Source: Zetaproteobacteria bacterium (GTDB lineage Bacteria; Pseudomonadota; Zetaproteobacteria; Mariprofundales; Mariprofundaceae). From it: a stretch of 5,220 nucleotides of DNA. The position numbers and the translations under genes were made by a program. Location of the stretch: positions 1 through 5,220 of the forward strand of contig JAJRTX010000111.1 of NCBI GenBank assembly GCA_021545665.1. Reading direction: 5' to 3'. This document shows positions 1 through 5,220 of this stretch, piece after piece (the first letter of the stretch is position 1; each line of letters opens with the position of its first letter). The notes under the pieces were generated by a model. That model worked only from the letters and a program-made list of their open reading frames with translations, was not told where the DNA came from and searched no databases.

Positions 1-1322
1 CAGCTGAAGGCTATGGCTTTCTGGAAGTAGCAGCACATATCGCAGCTGAATCTTCTACCGGTACAAACGTAGAAGTTTCTACCACTGATGATTTCACTCG
101 TGGCGTTGATGCGCTGGTATATGATATCGACGAAACCGCATTTGGTGACCATCCTGTAACCGGCGGCGGTTTGATGAAGGTTGCTTATCCTGTTGATCTG
201 TTTGATCCGAACCTGACTGATGGACACTACAATGTTTCACATATGTGGTCGCTGATTCTGGGTAACAACCAGGGCATGGGTGACCATGTTGGCCTGCGTA
301 TGCTCGATTTCATGGTGCCTGAATGCATGATCAGGAAGTTTGATGGTCCAAGTGCCGGTATTTCCGATCTGTGGAAAGTGCTGGGTCGTCCAGAAGTGGA
401 TGGTGGTTATATCGCCGGTACGATCATCAAGCCGAAACTGGGCCTGCGTCCGGAACCATTTGCCAAAGCATGTTATGATTTCTGGTTGGGTGGCGATTTC
501 ATCAAGAATGATGAGCCTCAGGCCAATCAGCCATTCTGCCCAATGGAAGTTGTGATTCCAAAGGTTGCGGAAGTCATGGATCGTGCACAGCAGGAAACCG
601 GTGAAGCGAAGTTGTTCTCGGCCAATGCCACTGCCGATTACCACGTCGAATGCATCAAGCGCGGTGAATATATTCTGAGTGAATTCGCCAAGTATGGTAA
701 TGAAAAACATGTTGCCTTCCTGATCGATGGTTTTGTAACCGGTCCTGCCGGTGTAACGACTGCACGCCGTGCATTCCCGGACACATTCCTGCACTTCCAT
801 CGTGCCGGTCATGGTGCGATCACCTCGTATAAGTCTCCAATGGGTATGGATCCATTGTGCTACATGAAGCTTGCGCGTTTGCAGGGTGCTTCCGGTATTC
901 ACGTCGGTACCATGGGGTACGGTAAGATGGAAGGTCACGGCAAGGAAACCGTGCTGGCATACATGATTGAACGTGATGAGTGCATGGGTCACTACTTCAA
1001 CCAGAAATGGTATGGCATGAAACCAACTTGCCCGATCATCTCCGGTGGTATGAACGCACTGCGTCTGCCTGGTTTCTTTGAGAACCTGGGTCATGGTAAC
1101 CTGATCAATACCTGTGGTGGTGGTGCCTTCGGTCATATCGATAGCCCGGCTGCCGGTGGTAAATCACTGGGTCAGGCTTACGATTGCTGGAAATCCGGTG
1201 CTGATCCGATTGAATATGCCAAGACGCATAAAGAATTTGCTCGTGCATTTGACTCCTTCCCGGGTGATGCTGACAAGATCTTCGGTGAAGATTGGCGCGA
1301 AAAAATCGGTGCACATAAATAA
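1..1322 (+). CDS. cbbM: Form II RuBisCO large subunit (ribulose-bisphosphate carboxylase), 5'-truncated by window edge
   Basis: Catalyses carboxylation of ribulose-1,5-bisphosphate, the CO2-fixing step of the Calvin cycle, in the cytoplasm; form II enzymes need no small subunit. The frame is open from base 3, well upstream of the internal TTG at 171, so that codon is not the start. 439 codons are visible; compared with Rhodospirillum rubrum CbbM (466 residues, recalled) about 32 N-terminal residues are missing. Visible-peptide residues matching the active site: E16 (R. rubrum E48), N88 in GNNQGMG (N111), K143 in IIKPKLG (K166), carbamylated K168 with D170/E171 in FIKNDEP (K191), H266 in HRAGH (H287), loop-6 K308 in GYGKMEG (K329), S347 in ISGG (S368), and GGG at 372-374. 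All are intact, so the enzyme should be active. The C-terminus ends GAHK. A nine-residue insertion relative to R. rubrum lies before N88. Form II is clear from the diagnostic motifs; form II/III is much less likely. Confidence 0.97.
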   Translation, partial: AEGYGFLEVAAHIAAESSTGTNVEVSTTDDFTRGVDALVYDIDETAFGDHPVTGGGLMKVAYPVDLFDPNLTDGHYNVSHMWSLILGNNQGMGDHVGLRMLDFMVPECMIRKFDGPSAGISDLWKVLGRPEVDGGYIAGTIIKPKLGLRPEPFAKACYDFWLGGDFIKNDEPQANQPFCPMEVVIPKVAEVMDRAQQETGEAKLFSANATADYHVECIKRGEYILSEFAKYGNEKHVAFLIDGFVTGPAGVTTARRAFPDTFLHFHRAGHGAITSYKSPMGMDPLCYMKLARLQGASGIHVGTMGYGKMEGHGKETVLAYMIERDECMGHYFNQKWYGMKPTCPIISGGMNALRLPGFFENLGHGNLINTCGGGAFGHIDSPAAGGKSLGQAYDCWKSGADPIEYAKTHKEFARAFDSFPGDADKIFGEDWREKIGAHK

Positions 1323-1347
1323 ACACCGACTCAACGTATAAGCATGC

Positions 1348-1377
1348 AAAGGCCTCCGCGAAAGCGGGGGCCTTTTT
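1348..1377 (+). terminator. Rho-independent terminator after cbbM
   Basis: A 12-base-pair stem (arms 1348-1359 and 1364-1375) closed by a GAAA loop at 1360-1363; the only non-Watson-Crick pair is one T:G (G:U in RNA). The T-tract at 1373-1377 starts inside the 3' arm. It lies 25 bases after the cbbM stop codon. On the opposite strand the hairpin is followed by only three T residues, so it should act mainly on plus-strand transcripts. It should end most cbbM mRNAs before cbbQ and may stabilise their 3' ends. Confidence 0.93.
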
Positions 1378-1393
1378 GTTTGGCGTTAAAGCG

Positions 1394-1428
1394 GGGCTGA
1401 TTTTTTGGCTGCTGCCAAAAATCAGTCC
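1394..1428. repeat. Imperfect inverted repeat (hairpin) downstream of the cbbM terminator
   Basis: Arms 1394-1409 and 1414-1428 pair around a TGCT loop. The inner block GGC/GCC and a CTGAT/ATCAG block are joined by a T6/A5 run that leaves a single bulged T; the outermost pairs include one G:T. The T-run lies inside the stem instead of after it, so it does not look like an intrinsic terminator in either direction. Its role is unknown. Confidence 0.6.
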
Positions 1429-1432
1429 GTTC

Positions 1433-1454
1433 AGGCAGAAACGTCGTTTTGCCT
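1433..1454. repeat. Short hairpin with one bulge
   Basis: AGGCA plus AAA (1433-1437 and 1439-1441, G1438 bulged) pairs with TTT plus TGCCT (1447-1449 and 1450-1454) around a CGTCG loop. It follows directly on the 1394-1428 hairpin, and no T-tract follows. It could be chance. Confidence 0.35.
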
Positions 1455-1507
1455 TCGCTTACACAATGTTGCAGGACAGCAGTGATGCACGTGACACGCC
1501 CAAAGGT

Positions 1508-1525
1508 CCATACATAGACGTATGG
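1508..1525. repeat. Perfect 6-bp inverted repeat
   Basis: CCATAC at 1508-1513 and GTATGG at 1520-1525 flank a six-base spacer. A smaller GCAC/GTGC dyad follows at 1537-1548. Either could be a protein-binding site or chance; nothing else in the sequence settles it. Confidence 0.35.
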
Positions 1526-1577
1526 CATGAAACCAGGCACCTACGTGCTTCCTCAATAAACGCGATAGTGGATAAAA

Positions 1578-1596
1578 ACATAAATTTATTTTATGT
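1578..1596 (+). promoter_or_regulatory. Putative LysR-type (CbbR-like) operator upstream of cbbQ
   Basis: Perfect 7-bp dyad ACATAAA (1578-1584) and TTTATGT (1590-1596) with a five-base spacer. It contains a T-N11-A (T1581, A1593), the core pattern of LysR-family sites, and an overlapping TTA-N7-TAA (1586-1598) of the kind reported for CbbR. If transcription starts near 1651, as the -10 box predicts, the centre is about 64 bases upstream, where LysR regulators usually place their recognition site. The surroundings are AT-rich, which raises the chance of a random dyad, and no regulator gene is in the window. Assignment to CbbR is inference. Confidence 0.4.
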
Positions 1597-1615
1597 AAAC
1601 TATAATTTTTATAAG

Positions 1616-1644
1616 TTCGTTATTTCCGCCCGATTCGCTATAAT
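1616..1644 (+). promoter_or_regulatory. Predicted sigma70-type promoter of cbbQO
   Basis: A consensus TATAAT stands at 1639-1644; the hexamer 17 bases upstream, TTCGTT at 1616-1621, matches the -35 consensus poorly. The start site would be about 1651, giving a 5' leader of some 23 bases with the Shine-Dalgarno site. A strong -10 with a weak -35 fits activator-dependent expression. A second TATAAT at 1601-1606 has no good -35 partner either and is a weaker alternative. Confidence 0.55.
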
Positions 1645-1663
1645 GCTCACCAAGATTTCATTC

Positions 1664-1668
1664 AGGAG
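1664..1668 (+). promoter_or_regulatory. Shine-Dalgarno site of cbbQ
   Basis: AGGAG ends five bases before the ATG at 1674. It fixes the cbbQ start and excludes the longer overlapping open frames that begin further upstream. Confidence 0.85.
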
Positions 1669-1673
1669 CGACC

Positions 1674-2477
1674 ATGAGCGAACAGGAACAATATAACATT
1701 AAAGAAGAGCCATTTTATCAGGTGCAGCATGATGAAGTCGGGCTGTACGAAGCGGCTTATGCTGCTCGTCTGCCGGTGATGGTCAAAGGGCCGACCGGTT
1801 GTGGTAAATCACGTTTTGTTGAATATATGGCATGGAAACTCGGCAAGCCGCTGATCACCGTAGCCTGTAATGAAGATATGACCGCCTCCGATCTGGTCGG
1901 GCGATATCTGCTCGATGCCAACGGCACGCGTTGGCTGGATGGGCCGCTTACCACGGCTGCACGTATCGGTGCGATCTGTTATCTCGATGAAATCGTTGAA
2001 GCCCGTCAGGATACCACCGTGGTGATTCACCCGTTGACTGATCATCGTCGCACCCTGCCGCTGGATAAAAAAGGTGAACTGGTCGAGGCACATCCGGATT
2101 TCCAGCTGGTGATTTCTTATAATCCGGGCTATCAGAGCCTGATGAAAGATCTCAAGCAATCAACCAAACAGCGTTTTGCCGCTTTTGAATTTGATTATCC
2201 GACGGCGGCAGTGGAAACAGGCATTGTTGCTACAGAAACCGGTATTGATACAGAACTGGCTGCCAAACTCGTTCAGATCGGTGAAACGGCGCGTAATCTG
2301 AAAGGCCATGGTCTGGACGAAGGCATTTCCACCCGTTTGCTGACTTATGCCGCGACCCTGATTAAGGGGGGCGTGGAAGCAAAAGCGGCTTGCCGCATGG
2401 CACTGGTGCGTCCGATTACCGATGATGCCGATATTCGCGATACGCTGGATCATGCCATCAATGCAGTGTTTGCGTAA
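1674..2477 (+). CDS. cbbQ: RuBisCO activase ATPase subunit CbbQ (MoxR-family AAA+)
   Basis: AAA+ ATPase of the CbbQ/NirQ/NorQ group, 267 residues, the usual length. In the family CbbQ forms a hexameric ring that binds one CbbO and uses ATP hydrolysis to free RuBisCO from inhibitory sugar phosphates. Visible elements: Walker A GPTGCGKS at 39-46; the TVACNEDMTASDLVGRYLL block at 62-80; Walker B ICYLDEI at 101-107 with D105 and E106; sensor-1 region SYNPGYQ at 148-154 with N150; a KQRF at 165-168 whose R167 is a candidate arginine finger; and a C-terminal CbbQ_C-like region ending near VRPITDD. The protein has no signal peptide or membrane segment, so it is cytoplasmic. It lies after the cbbM terminator with its own predicted promoter, and cbbO starts 20 bases after its stop. 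NirQ/NorQ is the alternative by sequence alone; the cbbM and cbbO neighbours decide for CbbQ, and pairing with form II RuBisCO suggests the Q2 type. Confidence 0.95.
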   Translation: MSEQEQYNIKEEPFYQVQHDEVGLYEAAYAARLPVMVKGPTGCGKSRFVEYMAWKLGKPLITVACNEDMTASDLVGRYLLDANGTRWLDGPLTTAARIGAICYLDEIVEARQDTTVVIHPLTDHRRTLPLDKKGELVEAHPDFQLVISYNPGYQSLMKDLKQSTKQRFAAFEFDYPTAAVETGIVATETGIDTELAAKLVQIGETARNLKGHGLDEGISTRLLTYAATLIKGGVEAKAACRMALVRPITDDADIRDTLDHAINAVFA

Positions 2478-2488
2478 CAGGTCGGCGA

Positions 2489-2500
2489 CGGAATTGAGTG
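2489..2500 (+). promoter_or_regulatory. Weak ribosome-binding region deciding the cbbO start
   Basis: CGGAA at 2489-2493 sits five bases before a GTG at 2498, while GAG at 2496-2498 sits eight bases before an ATG at 2507. Neither is a strong site. The GTG gives 757 residues and the ATG gives 754. Close spacing to the cbbQ stop suggests partial translational coupling. Confidence 0.4.
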
Positions 2501-4771
2501 ACACTTATGCCTGAACAACTCGCAAGAAACATGGAGTTTGAAATGTACTGGCAACGGCTGGGCTGTAATTTTGCCCAGGCTGACCGCATTTTCGATGATT
2601 GCATGAAAGAAGCCAAGGCCGTGTTGAGTCAGAACGGGCTGGTTTCGTATATCGAGAACGCCCGTTTTCTTGGCAAAATGGGGCGCGGGCCGGAGCCGCT
2701 GCTGGTGTATCTGGAAGAGGCACCGGCGGTTGCAGCACTGGTGGGTGAAGCCGCGCTGGTGGATATGCGCGAGTTTGCCCATTACATGTCCACCCATACC
2801 AACTTCAAGGCCATGGTGCCGTTTTTACAGTCCATCGCAGCAGTGACGCGGCGTTTGCACAGCTATGCCTTATTTCAACAGTATATCGAAATCATGCGTG
2901 ATATGATGGATCAGACTTCCGGATCTGTACATGGTCATCATACCACGTTCCCCAGCCCGGGTCTGTCGGATTTGCTCAAACAGTCGCCGCGTTTATTGAG
3001 CGAGTTGTCGCTACAGGGGTTTCGTAACTGGGTGGACTACGGGATCAAATATTATAACAACCATCCCGGTCGTCAGGTGGAGTATTTCAGTCTGAAGTCG
3101 GCCGATGCGATTGCTGTGATGCAACGCGAGCGCCATGGTACATTGCTGGTGGACAACGAGCGTAAGCTCGATGCCTATTTGCGCGGCCTGTGGCAGGATG
3201 GTGATTATCTGGTGCCGTATTCTTTGATTTTTGATGAACTGCGTAAGGCTGTGCCTTATTATGATCATATGGGCATCCGGTTGCCCGATGTTTATGATGA
3301 TGATCGCGGTGTGAGCGGGATTGACCGCTATCGTGCTGCGCTGGCGCATATGGCCGGGCATCGTCGGTGGTCCGAACCGATGGTGGTGGATAACTGGAGC
3401 CCCAATCAACGTGTAGCTGTAGAAGTGTTTGAAGATGCCCGCATTGATTACTTGATCTGCAAACGTTATCCGGGCTTACGGAAAATATTCCTTGCCCTGC
3501 ACCCCATGCCTGTTCAGGAAGATTTGGCTTTGCAGGACACATCGTTGATTCTGTTGCGCCTGGCGATTGCTTCGCGTGCCATGCTGGATCCCGAATACCA
3601 TGTTGAGAACGACGTGATTCGCGGTTTTGTGGAGCGTTTTTATGCGACCATGCAGGACGGGGAATCCAGCAGCCCGGCAATGGCCGATATTGCTCTGTCC
3701 TTCATTGCCCGTACACGCAGGCAGGCTGATGCCTTGCCGAATACCTATTTTGATAACACGGAAGTCGATTATCGCGATGATAATCGTCATTTGTGGATTT
3801 ATATTGAGCCGGGTGATGATGAAGATACACTCTTTGAACACCTCGATCACCGTGAGAATGAGGAAGAACTCAAAGGGTTGCCACCGCGCCATTACCATGA
3901 ATGGGATTATAGTTCAGAGCATTATCGTCCGGACTGGGTGAGTGTTTATGAGGCATTGCAGCCCAGTGGTAATGCTGCCGTGATTGATAACTTGCTGGCC
4001 AAACACAGTGCGACAGCCAAGCGTTTGAAGGCCATTCTGGATATGCTCAAGCCGCAGGATCGGGTACGGGTGCGTTATCAGGAAGATGGCTCTGAACTGG
4101 ATCTGGATGTGGCGATTCGTTCCCTGATTGACTTCAAGGGCGGGGCTGCGCCTGACCCGCGAGTCAATATGAGTCATCGAAGCGATGGTCGTAATGTGGT
4201 GGTATCGCTGGTGCTGGATTTATCGCAGTCGTTGAGCGAAAGGGCGGCAGGGAGTAACCAGACGATTCTGGAATTATCGCAGGAAGCTGTTTCACTGCTG
4301 TCCTGGACGATTGATCAGGTGGGCGACTCATTTGCCATTGCCGGTTTCAATTCGAACACTCGTCATGACGTGCGATTTTATCACATCAAGGGTTTTTCGG
4401 AGCACTGGGACGATGAAGTGAAATCTCGTCTGGCCTCGATGGAACCGAGTTATTCCACCCGCATGGGCGCGGCGATGCGTCATGCCGCTCACTATCTTAA
4501 AGCGCAGCAGGCTGATAAAAAGCTGATGCTGATTCTGACTGATGGTGAGCCGGCTGATATTGATGTCGATGACGAACAGCTGTTGATTCAGGATGCCCGC
4601 AAGGCAGTGACTGAACTGGATCAGGATGGGATTTATAGTTACTGCATCAATCTGGATCCCAAAGCAGATGAATATGTGGCGGATATCTTTGGACGCAATT
4701 ACACGATTATTGATCACGTGGATCGCCTGCCTGAAAAGCTGCCCGAGGTCTTTATCTCGCTGACGAAATAA
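2498..4771 (+). CDS. cbbO: RuBisCO activase adaptor CbbO (VWA-domain protein)
   Basis: Large partner of CbbQ, 757 residues from GTG (or 754 from the ATG at 2507); the length is normal for CbbO. In characterised CbbQO systems CbbO binds the CbbQ hexamer and recruits it to RuBisCO through its von Willebrand factor A domain. The C-terminal VWA domain (about residues 568-757) has a complete MIDAS metal site: DLSQS with D574, S576 and S578, then T654 in YSTRMG and D682 in LTDGEP. Before it is a CbbO/NorD-like block with DGSELDLDVAI, and an acidic linker near 437-458. The N-terminal half is mostly helical in character; at 284-317 it carries HMAGH followed by EVFEDARID, a pattern reminiscent of a zinc peptidase lacking its catalytic Glu. 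There is no signal peptide or membrane segment. NorD, the nitric-oxide-reductase homologue, is the alternative by domain layout, but the cbbM-cbbQ context favours CbbO. No intrinsic terminator follows. Confidence 0.94.
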   Translation: MTLMPEQLARNMEFEMYWQRLGCNFAQADRIFDDCMKEAKAVLSQNGLVSYIENARFLGKMGRGPEPLLVYLEEAPAVAALVGEAALVDMREFAHYMSTHTNFKAMVPFLQSIAAVTRRLHSYALFQQYIEIMRDMMDQTSGSVHGHHTTFPSPGLSDLLKQSPRLLSELSLQGFRNWVDYGIKYYNNHPGRQVEYFSLKSADAIAVMQRERHGTLLVDNERKLDAYLRGLWQDGDYLVPYSLIFDELRKAVPYYDHMGIRLPDVYDDDRGVSGIDRYRAALAHMAGHRRWSEPMVVDNWSPNQRVAVEVFEDARIDYLICKRYPGLRKIFLALHPMPVQEDLALQDTSLILLRLAIASRAMLDPEYHVENDVIRGFVERFYATMQDGESSSPAMADIALSFIARTRRQADALPNTYFDNTEVDYRDDNRHLWIYIEPGDDEDTLFEHLDHRENEEELKGLPPRHYHEWDYSSEHYRPDWVSVYEALQPSGNAAVIDNLLAKHSATAKRLKAILDMLKPQDRVRVRYQEDGSELDLDVAIRSLIDFKGGAAPDPRVNMSHRSDGRNVVVSLVLDLSQSLSERAAGSNQTILELSQEAVSLLSWTIDQVGDSFAIAGFNSNTRHDVRFYHIKGFSEHWDDEVKSRLASMEPSYSTRMGAAMRHAAHYLKAQQADKKLMLILTDGEPADIDVDDEQLLIQDARKAVTELDQDGIYSYCINLDPKADEYVADIFGRNYTIIDHVDRLPEKLPEVFISLTK

Positions 4772-4784
4772 AGCTGTCAAAGAG

Positions 4785-4827
4785 CGCAATGCAAGCGTTG
4801 CGGTCTGATACAGGCCGGCAACGGCTT
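4785..4827 (+). repeat. Two small adjacent hairpins between cbbO and the MYG1-like gene
   Basis: First stem: 4785-4791 with 4796-4802, seven pairs including one G:T, loop CAAG. Second stem: 4812-4817 with 4822-4827, six pairs including one G:T, loop GCAA (a GNRA tetraloop). Neither is followed by a T-tract, so they are not standard intrinsic terminators. They could slow 3' exonucleases on the cbbQO message, or be chance. Confidence 0.4.
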
Positions 4828-4849
4828 AAATCTATGGAATGAAAAACAA

Positions 4850-5220
4850 ATGAATGATAAAATGATAGCAACGCACAACGGCAGCTTTCATGCAGATGAT
4901 GTGTTCAGTGTCGCTGCATTTAAGCTCATAAATCCTTCGTTCACACTTGTGCGCACGCGTGATTTGGAGCTGATTGCCAGGGCAGATATTGTGATTGATG
5001 TCGGTGGTGAATATAACGCGGAGACAGACCGTTTTGATCATCATCAACGTGGTGGTGCGGGGGAACGCGACAATGGTATTCCCTATTCCTCGTTTGGTCT
5101 GATCTGGCAGAAATATGGCCTGGAGATATGCCAGGGTCAGCAGGACGTAGCAAACGCTGTTGATGCAGGGCTTGTATCCACCATTGATGCGATTGATTGC
5201 GGTCATGTCAAAGGTATCTC
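4850..5220 (+). CDS. MYG1/UPF0160-family protein (DHH-like metal-dependent hydrolase), 3'-truncated by window edge
   Basis: The first 123 codons are visible and the frame is open to the window end. Family marks: THNGSFHADD at 8-17, the N-terminal metal-binding His/Asp motif; IVIDVGGEY at 47-55; RFDHHQR at 61-67, containing the DHH triad; YSSFGLIWQKYG at 79-90; and a DAIDCG segment at 113-118. This matches the UPF0160/MYG1 family, related to DHH phosphoesterases. Human MYG1 is reported as a 3'-5' RNA exonuclease; the role of bacterial members is not established, so I give no pathway. The ATG at 4850 has a weak GGA at 4836-4838, 11 bases upstream; the in-frame ATG at 4862 has no ribosome site and would start just before the first motif. 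It follows cbbO by 78 bases with no clear terminator, so read-through from cbbQO is possible, though a functional tie to carbon fixation is not shown. Confidence 0.88.
   Translation, partial: MNDKMIATHNGSFHADDVFSVAAFKLINPSFTLVRTRDLELIARADIVIDVGGEYNAETDRFDHHQRGGAGERDNGIPYSSFGLIWQKYGLEICQGQQDVANAVDAGLVSTIDAIDCGHVKGI

Larger units (their letters stand above)
1379..1560. other. Intergenic stretch without a credible gene
   Basis: Between the cbbM terminator and the AT-rich cbbQ control region I find no protein with a recognisable motif and no ATG preceded by a ribosome site. Both strands carry open frames here, but the plus-strand one starts inside the terminator stem and runs into cbbQ, and the minus-strand one has no family resemblance. 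The stretch holds several short inverted repeats (1394-1428, 1433-1454, 1508-1525, 1537-1548) and an isolated CACGTG at 1488-1493. An untranslated small RNA is possible but unsupported. Confidence 0.5.

Noticed and set aside
237..1136. Long 299-codon minus-strand open frame inside cbbM
   Set aside because: It is antisense to the highly conserved RuBisCO coding sequence. Long antisense frames are common opposite strongly codon-biased genes, and its translation shows no domain.
171..1322. Treating the TTG at 171 as the start of a shortened RuBisCO
   Set aside because: The frame continues upstream to base 3 with conserved form II sequence, including the catalytic E in AAESSTGTN. The gene is cut by the window edge, not truncated.
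1488..1493. CACGTG palindrome in the spacer
   Set aside because: A lone six-base palindrome is expected by chance, and it is not placed sensibly relative to a promoter.
1331..1540. Minus-strand open frame covering the cbbM terminator and spacer
   Set aside because: It reads through the terminator hairpin and inverted repeats, has no family resemblance, and no supporting ribosome site was seen.
1376..1696. Plus-strand open frame of 106 codons between cbbM and cbbQ
   Set aside because: It begins with TTG inside the terminator T-tract, has no ribosome site, crosses the cbbQ promoter and Shine-Dalgarno site, and overlaps the cbbQ start in another frame. The product has no recognisable motif.
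3087..3680. Minus-strand open frame of 197 codons inside cbbO
   Set aside because: It is a shadow of cbbO in the antisense direction. Its translation shows no recognisable motif, while the cbbO frame carries clear family blocks throughout this stretch.
4832..5206. Minus-strand open frame opposite the MYG1-like gene
   Set aside because: The plus strand encodes ordered MYG1 family motifs over the same bases, and the antisense translation has no domain.

Overview
The window is a carbon-fixation locus from an autotrophic proteobacterium. In order on the plus strand it carries the 3' part of a form II RuBisCO gene (cbbM), a rho-independent terminator and a 350-base spacer. These are followed by complete genes for the two-part RuBisCO activase CbbQ (MoxR-type AAA+ ATPase) and CbbO (VWA-domain adaptor), and then by the 5' part of a MYG1/UPF0160-family gene. 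All four genes point the same way and base composition looks even, at roughly half GC. A cbbM-cbbQ-cbbO order is known from sulfur-, hydrogen- and iron-oxidising chemolithoautotrophs such as Acidithiobacillus, Thiobacillus, Hydrogenovibrio and Mariprofundus. The RuBisCO sequence resembles that group; a zetaproteobacterium or a gammaproteobacterial sulfur oxidiser is my best guess, and the genus cannot be fixed from this window.

Region by region: 1-1322 is cbbM without its first ~32 codons. 1348-1377 is a strong intrinsic terminator. 1379-1560 has no credible gene but holds several short inverted repeats. 1561-1673 is an AT-rich control region with a palindromic, LysR-like dyad, a perfect TATAAT and a good Shine-Dalgarno site. 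1674-2477 is cbbQ and 2498-4771 is cbbO, probably one transcript. 4772-4849 is a short spacer with two small hairpins and no T-tract. 4850-5220 is the MYG1-like gene, cut off by the window end.

The first three genes work together. CbbM carboxylates ribulose-1,5-bisphosphate but becomes blocked by tightly bound sugar phosphates. A CbbQ ring bound to CbbO uses ATP to remodel the enzyme and release them. The terminator and separate promoter suggest that the activase, needed in small amounts, is uncoupled from the abundant RuBisCO message. I found no mobile element, CRISPR array, tRNA or rRNA. The system itself is known; the points most worth checking are the metallopeptidase-like residue pattern in CbbO, the cbbQ control region and a nine-residue insertion in CbbM.
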